A stretch of DNA of 24,396 nt, taken from NCBI GenBank assembly GCA_023481335.1, contig JAMCWI010000144.1:1-24396 (forward strand), in the 5' to 3' direction. Numbering within the stretch: the stretch's first letter is position 1; each line of letters starts with the position of its first letter. Positions 1 through 6,600 of this stretch are shown here, in pieces. This stretch comes from Bacillota bacterium. GTDB taxonomy: Bacteria; Bacillota; Desulfotomaculia; Desulfotomaculales; Desulfotomaculaceae. Made by a program: the position numbers and the translations under genes. Under the pieces are notes generated by a model that saw only the letters and a list, made by a program, of their open reading frames with translations, ran no database searches and was not told the origin of the DNA.

Positions 1-180
1 TTTTTTTGGCTGTTGGCTGTTGGCGATTGGCTTTTGGTGGTTGACGGCAGTCTTTAGGCTTTTTGATGGTTATTTATTGGCTTTTAACTTATAGCCTACG
101 GCCTAGGGCTTAAGGCCAATGGGCCAGTGCCAACGGCCAGGGGATCGTACATTATGAAGACTTATTATTAAACTTTTAAA
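1..180. repeat. Low-complexity degenerate GGC/TTGG-rich leader
   Basis: No gene is visible. The stretch is made of degenerate short units: TTGGCTGTTGGC-like words at 4-40, then GGCCTA/GGCCAA-like words around 100-140. A similar opposite-strand stretch (CCAACAACCAACTGCC) lies at 20927-20942. No convincing promoter for the downstream small gene could be placed. The stretch is probably decayed simple repeat. Confidence 0.35.
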
Positions 181-194
181 GGAGGTGCGTAAGA

Positions 195-308
195 ATGGCT
201 GTTTGGAAATGCCAAAAGTGTGGGGCCACCAAAGAAGGACGCTGCCGTCCTCAGAAGTGTGTTTGCGGCGGCACCAAGGAAGATTTCGCAAAGGATGAAG
301 CGAAATAG
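195..308 (+). CDS. Small rubredoxin-like (RCKP-type) protein, 37 aa
   Basis: This small gene encodes 37 residues starting MAVWKCQKCGATKEGRC. An AAAGGAGGTG ribosome binding site at about 177-187 sits at good spacing before the ATG. Cysteines form CxxC at residues 6 and 9, followed by C17, C22 and C24 in an R-C-R-P-Q-K-C-x-C arrangement. This matches the very short RCKP-type rubredoxin-like proteins of anaerobic Firmicutes, which probably bind one metal (iron or zinc) through cysteine pairs. The usual motif reads RCKP and here the third residue is Arg. The protein is presumably cytosolic and linked to electron transfer or oxidative defence, but its exact role is unknown. The gene ends just before the large inverted repeat and converges on the 79-aa gene on the other strand. 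Confidence 0.8.
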   Translation: MAVWKCQKCGATKEGRCRPQKCVCGGTKEDFAKDEAK

Positions 309-311
309 CAG

Positions 312-548
312 TTAGACTTATGGGTCATGCAAAGGGTCCTGTTGTTGGACTTTTGGGTAATTCTTAAGGGTCCTGTTGTTAGACTTTTGGGTAATTCTAT
401 GGGGTCCTGTTGTTAGTAATGGGAGTTTTTCTGCCTTCATCACTAACAACAGGACCCAAAAGGAATACCCCCTAGTCTAACAACAAGACCCCATAGAAAT
501 ACCCTTTAGTCTAACAACAGGACCCTTAAGCATAACCCCAAAGTCTAA
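312..548. repeat. Large imperfect inverted repeat of tandem ~34-bp units
   Basis: The left arm carries three direct copies of GGGTCCTGTTGTT (334-346, 368-380, 402-414), separated by AGACTTTTGGGTAATTCT-like spacers. The right arm carries three copies of the reverse complement (445-457, 479-491 with one change, 513-525). Both outer ends read TTAGACTT when taken inwards, and the arms meet around a T-run at about 426-430. The whole could fold into a hairpin with arms of about 110 nt. It fills the space between two convergent genes and its right edge touches the stop codon of the minus-strand gene. It could act as a bidirectional terminator, a MITE-like element or a structured RNA. I do not recognise the family. 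Confidence 0.85.
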
Positions 549-784
549 TTCATTTCCTCCGCACTTTCATTCACCATATTGGCTACCAATCGAAGGGTTG
601 CCACGGTATTTGTGAGCAAAATCTCATAAAGCATGATGGGCAAGACATCCTGGATGGTAGCGCCCACTTCGCCGGATTGAACCTTCTTAGCAACGATATC
701 GCCGGCCCGGTTGAGGCTGTGATTGACCAGCGTGATAATTTCATCCTGGTGTTCCTGAACAAATTTGTCAACATCTACGGCCAT
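545..784 (-). CDS. Hypothetical 79-aa protein
   Basis: I do not recognise this protein. It starts MAVDVDKFVQEHQDEIITLV and appears largely helical. It has alternating acidic and hydrophobic residues, no cysteines, no signal peptide and no clear membrane segment. The ATG is preceded on the minus strand by an AAAGGATG-like ribosome binding site, and a TTGGAA-N17-TATAAT promoter lies about 35 bases further up. It is divergent from adk and convergent with the rubredoxin-like gene. The good promoter, the ribosome binding site and the lack of a competing frame support a real gene. Confidence 0.6.
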   Translation of the reverse strand: MAVDVDKFVQEHQDEIITLVNHSLNRAGDIVAKKVQSGEVGATIQDVLPIMLYEILLTNTVATLRLVANMVNESAEEMN

Positions 785-817
785 TTAAAACACATCCTTT
801 TTAAACATTTTCTGTTT

Positions 818-846
818 ATTATACCCCCGGTAGAAGGGGTTTCCAA
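818..846 (-). promoter_or_regulatory. Sigma-A type promoter for the 79-aa gene
   Basis: On the minus strand, -35 TTGGAA (846-841) and -10 TATAAT (823-818) are separated by exactly 17 bases. The -10 is a perfect match. It lies 34 bases upstream of the ATG. Confidence 0.55.
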
Positions 847-870
847 TAAAAACATTTTTTGTTTTTATTG
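844..870. repeat. Inverted repeat between divergent genes
   Basis: CAATAAAAACA (844-854) and TGTTTTTATTG (860-870) are perfect 11-bp inverted arms around a five-T loop. It overlaps the -35 box of the minus-strand promoter and sits just upstream of the adk promoter. It could be an operator that serves both directions. Confidence 0.5.
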
Positions 871-880
871 TAAATCCATA

Positions 881-908
881 TTGACCGGTTTGTGATATAA
901 TATACAAT
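881..908 (+). promoter_or_regulatory. Candidate sigma-A promoter for adk
   Basis: -35 TTGACC (881-886) and -10 TACAAT (903-908) have a 16-base spacer. An overlapping TATAAT lies at 896-901 but has no -35 at proper distance. It is about 44 bases upstream of the adk start. Confidence 0.45.
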
Positions 909-951
909 ATGATTATGGACGAGCTCACTACAAAACTCAGGAGGGATAGTT

Positions 952-1593
952 GTGAAATTATTAATCATGGGACCCCCCGGTGCCGGTAAAGGCACCCAGG
1001 CTGAAGTACTGGTTAAAGAATTAAACATTACCCACATTTCCACCGGAGATATGTTCCGCGCTGCCATCAAGGAAGGCACCGAAATGGGTAAAAAGGCCAA
1101 AGACTATATGGATAAAGGCGCCCTGGTTCCCGATGAAGTGGTTATCGGCATGGTAAAAGACCGCCTCTCCCAGCCCGACTGCAAGGAAGGCTTCCTGTTA
1201 GACGGTTTCCCCCGCACAGTTGAGCAGGCTTCTGCACTGGATGCCACCCTGCAGGAAATGGGCATCCAACTGGACGGCGTTGTCAATATTGAAGTTCCCC
1301 TGGAAAAATTAATGGCCCGCCTAACCGGCCGCCGTGTATGCAAAGGCTGTGGTGCTTCCTACCACGTCATTTTCAACCCGCCCCAGGCAGAAGGCAAATG
1401 CAACAGCTGCCCCGGCGAACTGTATCAGCGTACCGATGACAATGAAGAATCCGTGGGCACCCGCCTGAACGCTTACATTGAAAAAACCAAGCCCCTCATC
1501 GACTACTACGAAGCCAAAGGGATCTTAAAGAACATCGACGGTGACCAGGATATCAACAAGGTTCTGTCCGACATCCTGGCAGCTTTAAAGTAA
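952..1593 (+). CDS. adk: Adenylate kinase, zinc-lid type
   Basis: Catalyses ATP + AMP = 2 ADP in the cytosol. The 213-residue protein has the P-loop GPPGAGKG at residues 7-14, the AMP-binding segment around STGDMFRAA (30-38), DGFPR near residue 84, and a long LID. The LID has four cysteines, C130-x2-C133 and C150-x2-C153, that bind structural zinc, as in Gram-positive adenylate kinases. The start is GTG, chosen from AGGAGGG at 939-945. Length is normal for the family. The gene is alone, with its own promoter and terminator. In most Firmicutes adk lies between secY and map in the ribosomal-protein cluster, so this is either a relocated or a second copy. Confidence 0.96.
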   Translation: MKLLIMGPPGAGKGTQAEVLVKELNITHISTGDMFRAAIKEGTEMGKKAKDYMDKGALVPDEVVIGMVKDRLSQPDCKEGFLLDGFPRTVEQASALDATLQEMGIQLDGVVNIEVPLEKLMARLTGRRVCKGCGASYHVIFNPPQAEGKCNSCPGELYQRTDDNEESVGTRLNAYIEKTKPLIDYYEAKGILKNIDGDQDINKVLSDILAALK

Positions 1594-1597
1594 TACA

Positions 1598-1630
1598 AAA
1601 AAACTCTCGCTCTCAAGCGGGAGTTTTTTT
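1598..1630 (+). terminator. Rho-independent terminator of adk
   Basis: AAACTCTCGC (1601-1610) pairs with GCGGGAGTTT (1617-1626), with one G-U pair, around a six-base loop. It is followed by T residues to 1630. It lies five bases after the adk stop. Confidence 0.85.
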
Positions 1631-1631
1631 A

Positions 1632-1658
1632 CTGTCAAAGGAACCGTCCCCGTGACAG
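1632..1658. repeat. Dispersed GGGGACGGTTCC-type repeat, single copy
   Basis: CTGTCA (1632-1637) and TGACAG (1653-1658) flank GGAACCGTCCCC (1640-1651). The core recurs four times between 21223 and 21730. Such words resemble the REP-like palindromes spread by RAYT/IS200-type transposases. That assignment is inference, since no transposase gene is present here. Confidence 0.5.
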
Positions 1659-1685
1659 GCCTGTGACATCCTATGTGTCGGCACA

Positions 1686-1730
1686 TTGTACACAATATTA
1701 TTTTCGAAAAATCTTATTTTTAAAAATAAG
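1686..1730. promoter_or_regulatory. Cluster of palindromes upstream of livJ1
   Basis: Three sites follow one another: TTGTACAC (1686-1693) leading into AATATT, the perfect palindrome TTTTCGAAAA (1701-1710), and the perfect 18-bp palindrome CTTATTTTTAAAAATAAG (1713-1730). They lie about 155-200 bases upstream of livJ1 and are plausible activator or repressor sites. No -24/-12 promoter with correct spacing is visible between here and livJ1. Confidence 0.4.
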
Positions 1731-1885
1731 AGTGAAGGAATTTATCTTGAGTTGTGGAATATTCTTTTCGTAGAAATTTTTAATCAACTTTGGTTGTTAC
1801 AGTTGGCGGGAGGTGGTCAATAGACTGACAGGTATCATTAGAGGAGACAGATGTGTGCCAGTTAAAAACAAAGAGGAGGATTGAA

Positions 1886-3070
1886 ATGAAAAAGTTTCGT
1901 TTCGCTGCCATCTTGGCAGCAATGGTTATGCTGGTCGCCCTGGTTGCCGGTTGCGGCGGCGGTGCAAAGGAAGAGAAAAAAGCTGCTGATGCTGCTGAAA
2001 TCGTAATCGGCGGCAACTTTGAATTAAGCGGCAACGTGGCAACTTTTGGTACTGCTGCTGCCAACGGTGCGCAATTGTACTTTGATGAAGTAAACGCTGC
2101 CGGCGGTGTACTCAACAAGCAAATCAAGTTTGTCAGCCTGGACAACAAATCCGATGCCACAGAGGCTGCCAACGTAGCCACCCGTATGATTACCCAGGAT
2201 AAAGTTGTTGCCATTCTAGGTGCCACCACCTCCGGTGACACCCTTGGTTTCATCCAAGTGGCTGCCGATAATAAAATCCCCGTGGTAACCAGTTCCGCCA
2301 CCAACCCGGATGTTACCGTGGACCCCAACACCAAACAGGTTCGTGAATATGTGTTCCGTGCCTGCTTTATCGACCCCTTCCAGGGCACTGTTATGGCCAA
2401 CTTTGCTTTAAAAGATCTGCAAGCCAAGACCGCTGTCATCTATGTTGACAACAACTCCCCCTATTCCAAGGGCTTGGCTCAGTTCTTCAAGGAATCCTTC
2501 ACCAAGCAGGGCGGCCAAATCGTGGGTGAAGAAGCCTTTGTTCCCGAAGATCAGGACTTCAAAGCCACCCTCACCAAAATCAAAGGCATGAACCCCGATG
2601 TAGTATACTGCCCCGGTTACTATGAGCAAGTTGGTAAAATCGTCAAGCAGGCCCGCGAAGTGGGCATCACCGTTCCCTTCCTGGGCGGCGACGGCTGGGA
2701 TTCCCCCAAACTGCCTGAGATTGCCGGACCGGCTGCTCTTAACAACACCTTCTTCAGCAACCACTATTCCTCCGAGCAGGATGATCCTAACGTAAAAGCT
2801 TTCGTAGAAAAGTACAAGGCGAAGTTCGGCCAAGTTCCCGACTCCATGGCTGCTCTCGGTTATGACGCTGCCATACTGGTAGTTGACGCTATCAAACGTT
2901 CCGGCGACGGTTCCCCTGAGAAAATTAAGGATGCTTTAAAAGCCACCAAGGATGTGCAGGCCGTAACCGGCAAGCTGTCCTTCGACGAAAACCACAACCC
3001 TGTGAAGGGTGCCGCTATCCTGGAAATGAAAGACGGCAAGCAAGTTTATAAAACCTACGTAAATCCCTAA
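1886..3070 (+). CDS. livJ: Branched-chain amino-acid ABC transporter substrate-binding lipoprotein (copy 1)
   Basis: Extracytoplasmic lipoprotein of the Leu/Ile/Val-binding (Peripla_BP_6) family that captures amino acid and hands it to LivHMGF. The 394-residue protein begins MKKFRFAAILAAM, a lipoprotein signal with lipobox LVAGC (anchor C23), then a Gly/Lys-rich linker. The mature domain starts IVIGGNFELSG and includes the ligand-site region GATTSGDTLGF. The ATG at 1886 is preferred because AGAGGAGGA sits six bases before it; an in-frame ATG at 1853 would add 11 residues ahead of the signal peptide. It is first gene of livJHMGF and is followed by a strong hairpin that probably keeps its expression above the other subunits. 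True ligand is not fixed by sequence. Confidence 0.93.
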   Translation: MKKFRFAAILAAMVMLVALVAGCGGGAKEEKKAADAAEIVIGGNFELSGNVATFGTAAANGAQLYFDEVNAAGGVLNKQIKFVSLDNKSDATEAANVATRMITQDKVVAILGATTSGDTLGFIQVAADNKIPVVTSSATNPDVTVDPNTKQVREYVFRACFIDPFQGTVMANFALKDLQAKTAVIYVDNNSPYSKGLAQFFKESFTKQGGQIVGEEAFVPEDQDFKATLTKIKGMNPDVVYCPGYYEQVGKIVKQAREVGITVPFLGGDGWDSPKLPEIAGPAALNNTFFSNHYSSEQDDPNVKAFVEKYKAKFGQVPDSMAALGYDAAILVVDAIKRSGDGSPEKIKDALKATKDVQAVTGKLSFDENHNPVKGAAILEMKDGKQVYKTYVNP

Positions 3071-3094
3071 AACCAGTTCCATGATAATCAAAGG

Positions 3095-3120
3095 GTGAGG
3101 GGGTAAACCCCCTCACTTTT
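3095..3120 (+). terminator. Attenuating terminator between livJ1 and livH1
   Basis: GTGAGGGGG (3095-3103) pairs perfectly with CCCCCTCAC (3108-3116) around a TAAA loop, followed by TTTT. It is a partial terminator that would let most transcripts end after the binding-protein gene and some continue into livHMGF. Confidence 0.75.
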
Positions 3121-3146
3121 CAAAACAACGAATAGGGGTGGCCTCT

Positions 3147-4025
3147 TTGGAAGTCTTTTTACAACAATTGATCAACGGTATATCCCTAGGTAGCATTTAT
3201 GCCCTGATCGCCCTTGGCTATACCATGGTTTACGGTATTGTGCAGTTAATTAACTTTGCCCATGGCGATGTCTATATGGTGGGTGCCTACCTGGGTTTTT
3301 TTGCCACAGCCATCCTTGGTTGGTCTTTTTTACCTGCACTGTTGATGTCCATGGTTGTTTGTGCCATCCTTGGTATGGTGATCGAAAAACTGGCCTACAC
3401 ACCATTGCGCAACGCCCCGAGAATTGCGGCGTTGATTACCGCCATTGGTGTTTCGCTGTTCCTGGAATATGGCATGATGCTGCTGGTTTCGCCGCAGGTG
3501 CGGACCTTTCCCCAAGTATTGACTGAGGTACAGTACAAATTCTTTGGTGTGGTCATTACCAACCGCCAGGTAATCATCTTGGTTGTTACCGTAGCCCTCA
3601 TGCTGCTGCTGCAGTATATCGTTCATAAAACGATGATCGGCAAAGCCATGCGTGCCGTTTCCCACGACAAGCAGGCTGCCCAATTAATGGGTATCAATGT
3701 AAACAACACCATTTCGGCCACCTTTGCCATTGGTTCCGCCCTGGCGGCTGCCGCCGGTGTTCTGGTTGGTATCTATTACAACGCCATCAACCCCTTAATG
3801 GGCATTATGCCCGGCTTAAAAGCCTTCGTAGCTGCTGTACTCGGCGGCATTGGCATCATCCCCGGCGCGATGACCGGCGGATTCCTACTGGGGATCGTAG
3901 AGGCTATGGTGAGCGGTTATGGGAAATCCCTATATCGTGACCCGGTAGCCTTTGTTATCCTCATCATCATTCTGATTGTGAAGCCCACCGGATTGTTTGG
4001 CAAGAACGTCCGGGAGAAAGTGTAG
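3147..4025 (+). CDS. livH: Branched-chain amino-acid ABC permease LivH (copy 1)
   Basis: Integral membrane permease of the BPD_transp_2 family that pairs with LivM to form the translocation channel. It begins MEVFLQQLINGISLGSIYAL, the hallmark LivH amino end, followed by about eight hydrophobic segments. A conserved LGGIGIIPGAM stretch near the carboxy end is the probable ATPase-coupling region. I choose the TTG at 3147 because AGGGGTGG (3134-3141) is six bases upstream; the in-frame GTG at 3138 lies inside that ribosome binding site. This gives 292 residues. The stop precedes the livM start by 0-9 bases, so the two are coupled. Confidence 0.92.
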   Translation: MEVFLQQLINGISLGSIYALIALGYTMVYGIVQLINFAHGDVYMVGAYLGFFATAILGWSFLPALLMSMVVCAILGMVIEKLAYTPLRNAPRIAALITAIGVSLFLEYGMMLLVSPQVRTFPQVLTEVQYKFFGVVITNRQVIILVVTVALMLLLQYIVHKTMIGKAMRAVSHDKQAAQLMGINVNNTISATFAIGSALAAAAGVLVGIYYNAINPLMGIMPGLKAFVAAVLGGIGIIPGAMTGGFLLGIVEAMVSGYGKSLYRDPVAFVILIIILIVKPTGLFGKNVREKV

Positions 4026-5009
4026 GTGATGTCAATGTTCGAGCGCAAGATTAAGAAACAAATCGGTATTTTGCTGATTCTGGCGGCTTTCTGGGGCGTT
4101 ATTGATTTTATGATCAAAGGCGGTATCATAAACCCTTACTACGAACTAAACCTGATCCTGATCGGGATTAACATCATCCTGGCGGTCAGCCTTAACCTGA
4201 TTAACGGTTTTAACGGTCAGTTCTCCATTGGTCATGCCGGTTTTATGGCGGTGGGAGCCTATGGGGCGGCCATGATTACCCTGAAAGCGCACCTGCCCTT
4301 TGCCATCGCCCTTTTGTTTGGTGCATTGCTGGCGGGAATTTGCGGCATTCTGGTGGGACTGCCCACCCTGCGTCTGCGCGGCGACTATCTGGCCATTGCC
4401 ACCCTTGGCTTTGGCGAAATTATCCGGGGTCTCATTGTAAATATCGATTATATCGGTGGTGCCTATGGCCTTTCCGGCATCCCCAAATTAGCGAATTGGA
4501 CTTGGATTTTCTGGTTAACAGTTCTGACCGTACTGGTCATTTCGAACTTTGTTAACTCAACCCACGGTAGGGCAACCATATCCATAAGAGAAAATGAAAT
4601 TGCCGCCGAGGCCATGGGCATTAATACGACGAAGTACAAGGTAATGGCCTTTACCATTGGTTCGCTGTTTGCCGGTCTGGCCGGTGGTTTACACGCCCAT
4701 TACTTTTATACCATTCAGCCCAACACCTTTAACTTTTTAAAATCCTTTGACATTCTGGTCATGGTGGTTCTGGGAGGACAGGGCAGCATTACCGGTTCCA
4801 TAATCGCGGCCATCGCACTGACAATCCTTTCTGCCTCACTGCAAAAACTGGCGGCCCTGCGCTTGGTCATTTACGCTTTATTGCTCATTGTGGTGATGCT
4901 GTTCAGACCTCAAGGGTTGATGGGTACCAAAGAATTCAGTTTCAGTATGTTTAGCAAAAAATCGAAAGATAAGGAGGGAAAACAGCATGGCACTGCTATC
5001 GGTCAATGA
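4026..5009 (+). CDS. livM: Branched-chain amino-acid ABC permease LivM (copy 1)
   Basis: Second membrane subunit of the importer, up to 327 residues and hydrophobic throughout. It carries the LivM signature LNLINGFNGQFSIGHAGF near residue 56, then PTLRLRGDYLAIATLGFGEI, and VLGGQGSITGS in the carboxy third. Start choices are GTG 4026, ATG 4029 and ATG 4035; AGGTGAT six bases before 4035 makes the last credible too. The carboxy tail is long, charged and Ser/Lys-rich, which makes it 28 residues longer than copy 2. It overlaps livG by 23 bases, so translation is coupled. Confidence 0.92.
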   Translation: MMSMFERKIKKQIGILLILAAFWGVIDFMIKGGIINPYYELNLILIGINIILAVSLNLINGFNGQFSIGHAGFMAVGAYGAAMITLKAHLPFAIALLFGALLAGICGILVGLPTLRLRGDYLAIATLGFGEIIRGLIVNIDYIGGAYGLSGIPKLANWTWIFWLTVLTVLVISNFVNSTHGRATISIRENEIAAEAMGINTTKYKVMAFTIGSLFAGLAGGLHAHYFYTIQPNTFNFLKSFDILVMVVLGGQGSITGSIIAAIALTILSASLQKLAALRLVIYALLLIVVMLFRPQGLMGTKEFSFSMFSKKSKDKEGKQHGTAIGQ

Positions 5010-5754
5010 CCTGTCCATATCTTTCGGGGGTTTAAAAGCTGTTTCGGATTTTAATTTAAAATTGCAGAAAAATGATCTTGCCGGTCTGATCGGACCCAAC
5101 GGGGCCGGTAAAACAACTGTGTTCAATATGTTAACCGGTGTATATTTGCCCAGCGCCGGGGACATTCAATTGGACGGCAAAAGCCTGGTGGGGTTGAAAC
5201 CATATCAAATTAACCACAGGGGCGTGGCCAGAACCTTCCAAAACATTCGTTTATTCAGTGACTTAACCGTCATTGACAATTTGAAAATCGCCTACCACAG
5301 CCACGCTAAATACGGACTGTTCGGAGCCATTTGCCGTTTGCCCGGATTCTATAGCGGGGAAAAGGAAATGCACGAAAAATCCATGGAACTTCTGAAAATT
5401 TTTAAACTGGATCATAAGTATGGCGAACTGGCCAAAAACCTTCCCTATGGTGAGCAGAGGCGGCTGGAAATCGCCAGGGCTATGGCCACCCAACCCCGGC
5501 TGCTCTTGTTGGATGAACCTGCTGCGGGCATGAACCCCCAGGAAACCCATGAACTGATGGGGCTGATCCGTTGGATACGGGAAGAATTTGACCTGACCAT
5601 TCTCTTAATTGAGCACGACATGTCGCTGGTGATGGGGGTTTGTGAGAACATTTTTGTTCTGGATTACGGTCAAATTATCGCTGTGGGAACTCCGGATGAA
5701 ATTCGAAACAACCGCAGGGTAATCGAAGCTTATCTGGGAGAGGAGGCCTCCTAA
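4987..5754 (+). CDS. livG: Branched-chain amino-acid ABC ATPase LivG (copy 1)
   Basis: Cytoplasmic ATP-hydrolysing subunit, 255 residues. The Walker A is GPNGAGKT (36-43), the family-typical ARTFQNIRLF follows around 77-87, the ABC signature appears in the LivG form LPYGEQRRLEIARAM, and Walker B is LLLLDEPAAGMNP. The extended region between Walker A and the signature is usual for LivG rather than LivF. The ATG is preceded by AAGGAGGG. The gene starts inside livM and ends directly against livF. Confidence 0.95.
   Translation: MALLSVNDLSISFGGLKAVSDFNLKLQKNDLAGLIGPNGAGKTTVFNMLTGVYLPSAGDIQLDGKSLVGLKPYQINHRGVARTFQNIRLFSDLTVIDNLKIAYHSHAKYGLFGAICRLPGFYSGEKEMHEKSMELLKIFKLDHKYGELAKNLPYGEQRRLEIARAMATQPRLLLLDEPAAGMNPQETHELMGLIRWIREEFDLTILLIEHDMSLVMGVCENIFVLDYGQIIAVGTPDEIRNNRRVIEAYLGEEAS
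5741..5752 (+). promoter_or_regulatory. livF1 ribosome binding site inside a perfect palindrome
   Basis: AGGAGGCCTCCT is a 12-bp perfect palindrome. It covers the livG stop approach and contains the Shine-Dalgarno AGGAGG for livF, whose ATG starts at 5755. The complementary half could compete for the Shine-Dalgarno sequence when ribosomes are absent from the end of livG. Confidence 0.45.
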
Positions 5755-6459
5755 ATGCTAAAAGTAGAAGACGTTCATGTTTATTACGGTGCAATACATG
5801 CCATTAAGGGCATTTCTCTGGAGGTTCCCCAGGGGCAAATTGTTACACTGATCGGTGCCAACGGTGCAGGTAAAACGTCTGCCCTGAATACCATCTGCGG
5901 TTTAATCAAGCCCAAAAGCGGGCGCATTTTCTTTGAAGGAAAAGATATTACCGGCGTGCCTACCCAGGAGATTGTTAAGTTGGGGCTAACCCAGGTACCG
6001 GAAGGGCGCAGGATTTTTGCCAACATGCCAATCTATGAAAATTTGGAACTGGGTGCCTTCTTAAATAAAAATAAAAAAGAAGTAGCCCAAGACATGGAGA
6101 AAGTTTACACCCGTTTTCCGAGATTGCGGGAAAGAAAAAACCAACTGGCCGGCAGCTTGTCCGGCGGTGAACAGCAAATGTTGGCCATGGGGCGGGCCCT
6201 CATGTCCAAACCCCGGTTGCTGCTGCTGGATGAACCCTCCATGGGTTTGTCTCCGATCCTGGTTAAAGAGATCTTTTCCATTATTAAAGAATTAAACGAG
6301 CAGGGAACCACCATTCTCCTGGTGGAGCAAAACGCCAAGATGTCCCTGTCCATCGCCCATAAGGGATATGTGGTTGAAACAGGACGCATCGTGCTGGCCG
6401 GGGATGCCAAAGAACTTCTGGAGTCGCCGGAAGTTAAAAAAGCATACCTGGGTGGCTAG
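5755..6459 (+). CDS. livF: Branched-chain amino-acid ABC ATPase LivF (copy 1)
   Basis: Second ATPase of the importer, 234 residues, expected to form a heterodimer with LivG on the inner face of LivHM. Walker A GANGAGKT is at 34-41, the LivF-specific VPEGRRIFANM follows near 82, the signature is LSGGEQQMLAMGRAL and Walker B is LLLLDEPSMGLSP. The ATG abuts the livG stop. It is the last transporter gene of module 1; regulator 1 begins 141 bases later. Confidence 0.95.
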   Translation: MLKVEDVHVYYGAIHAIKGISLEVPQGQIVTLIGANGAGKTSALNTICGLIKPKSGRIFFEGKDITGVPTQEIVKLGLTQVPEGRRIFANMPIYENLELGAFLNKNKKEVAQDMEKVYTRFPRLRERKNQLAGSLSGGEQQMLAMGRALMSKPRLLLLDEPSMGLSPILVKEIFSIIKELNEQGTTILLVEQNAKMSLSIAHKGYVVETGRIVLAGDAKELLESPEVKKAYLGG

Positions 6460-6467
6460 GAGAAACA

Positions 6468-6550
6468 TCCTGCCGGAGCAGCTTGTGTCAATTAGTTGTA
6501 CACGAATTGACAACTGTTCATGAAAAAATTCAAAAAAAGCAGGATTTTTT
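6468..6550. promoter_or_regulatory. Structured intergenic region upstream of regulator 1
   Basis: Outer arms ATCCTGC and GCAGGAT are followed by a T-run at 6545-6550, which could terminate liv transcripts. Nested inside are GTCAATT (6486-6492) and AATTGAC (6505-6511) around TTGTACAC (6496-6503), the motif also seen upstream of livJ1. A TTGACA at 6507-6512 has no good -10 at 17 bases. The region probably combines a weak terminator with a regulator-binding site. Confidence 0.35.
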
Positions 6551-6600
6551 AAGATCAACGTGGAATTCAGAATGAGCTGAGCCAAATAAATAACCTGGAT

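Noticed and set aside
334..525. Spaced repeats reminiscent of a CRISPR array
   Set aside because: Units are tandem in one arm and inverted in the other, the spacers are themselves repetitive, and no cas genes are present.
677..895. 72-codon plus-strand frame opposite the 79-aa gene
   Set aside because: It crosses the divergent promoter region, lacks a ribosome binding site and has no recognisable features, while the minus-strand gene has promoter and ribosome binding site.
1780..2439. 219-codon minus-strand frame over livJ1
   Set aside because: It lies opposite a clear lipoprotein gene, has no recognisable domain and no ribosome binding site, and is a by-product of the codon bias of livJ1.
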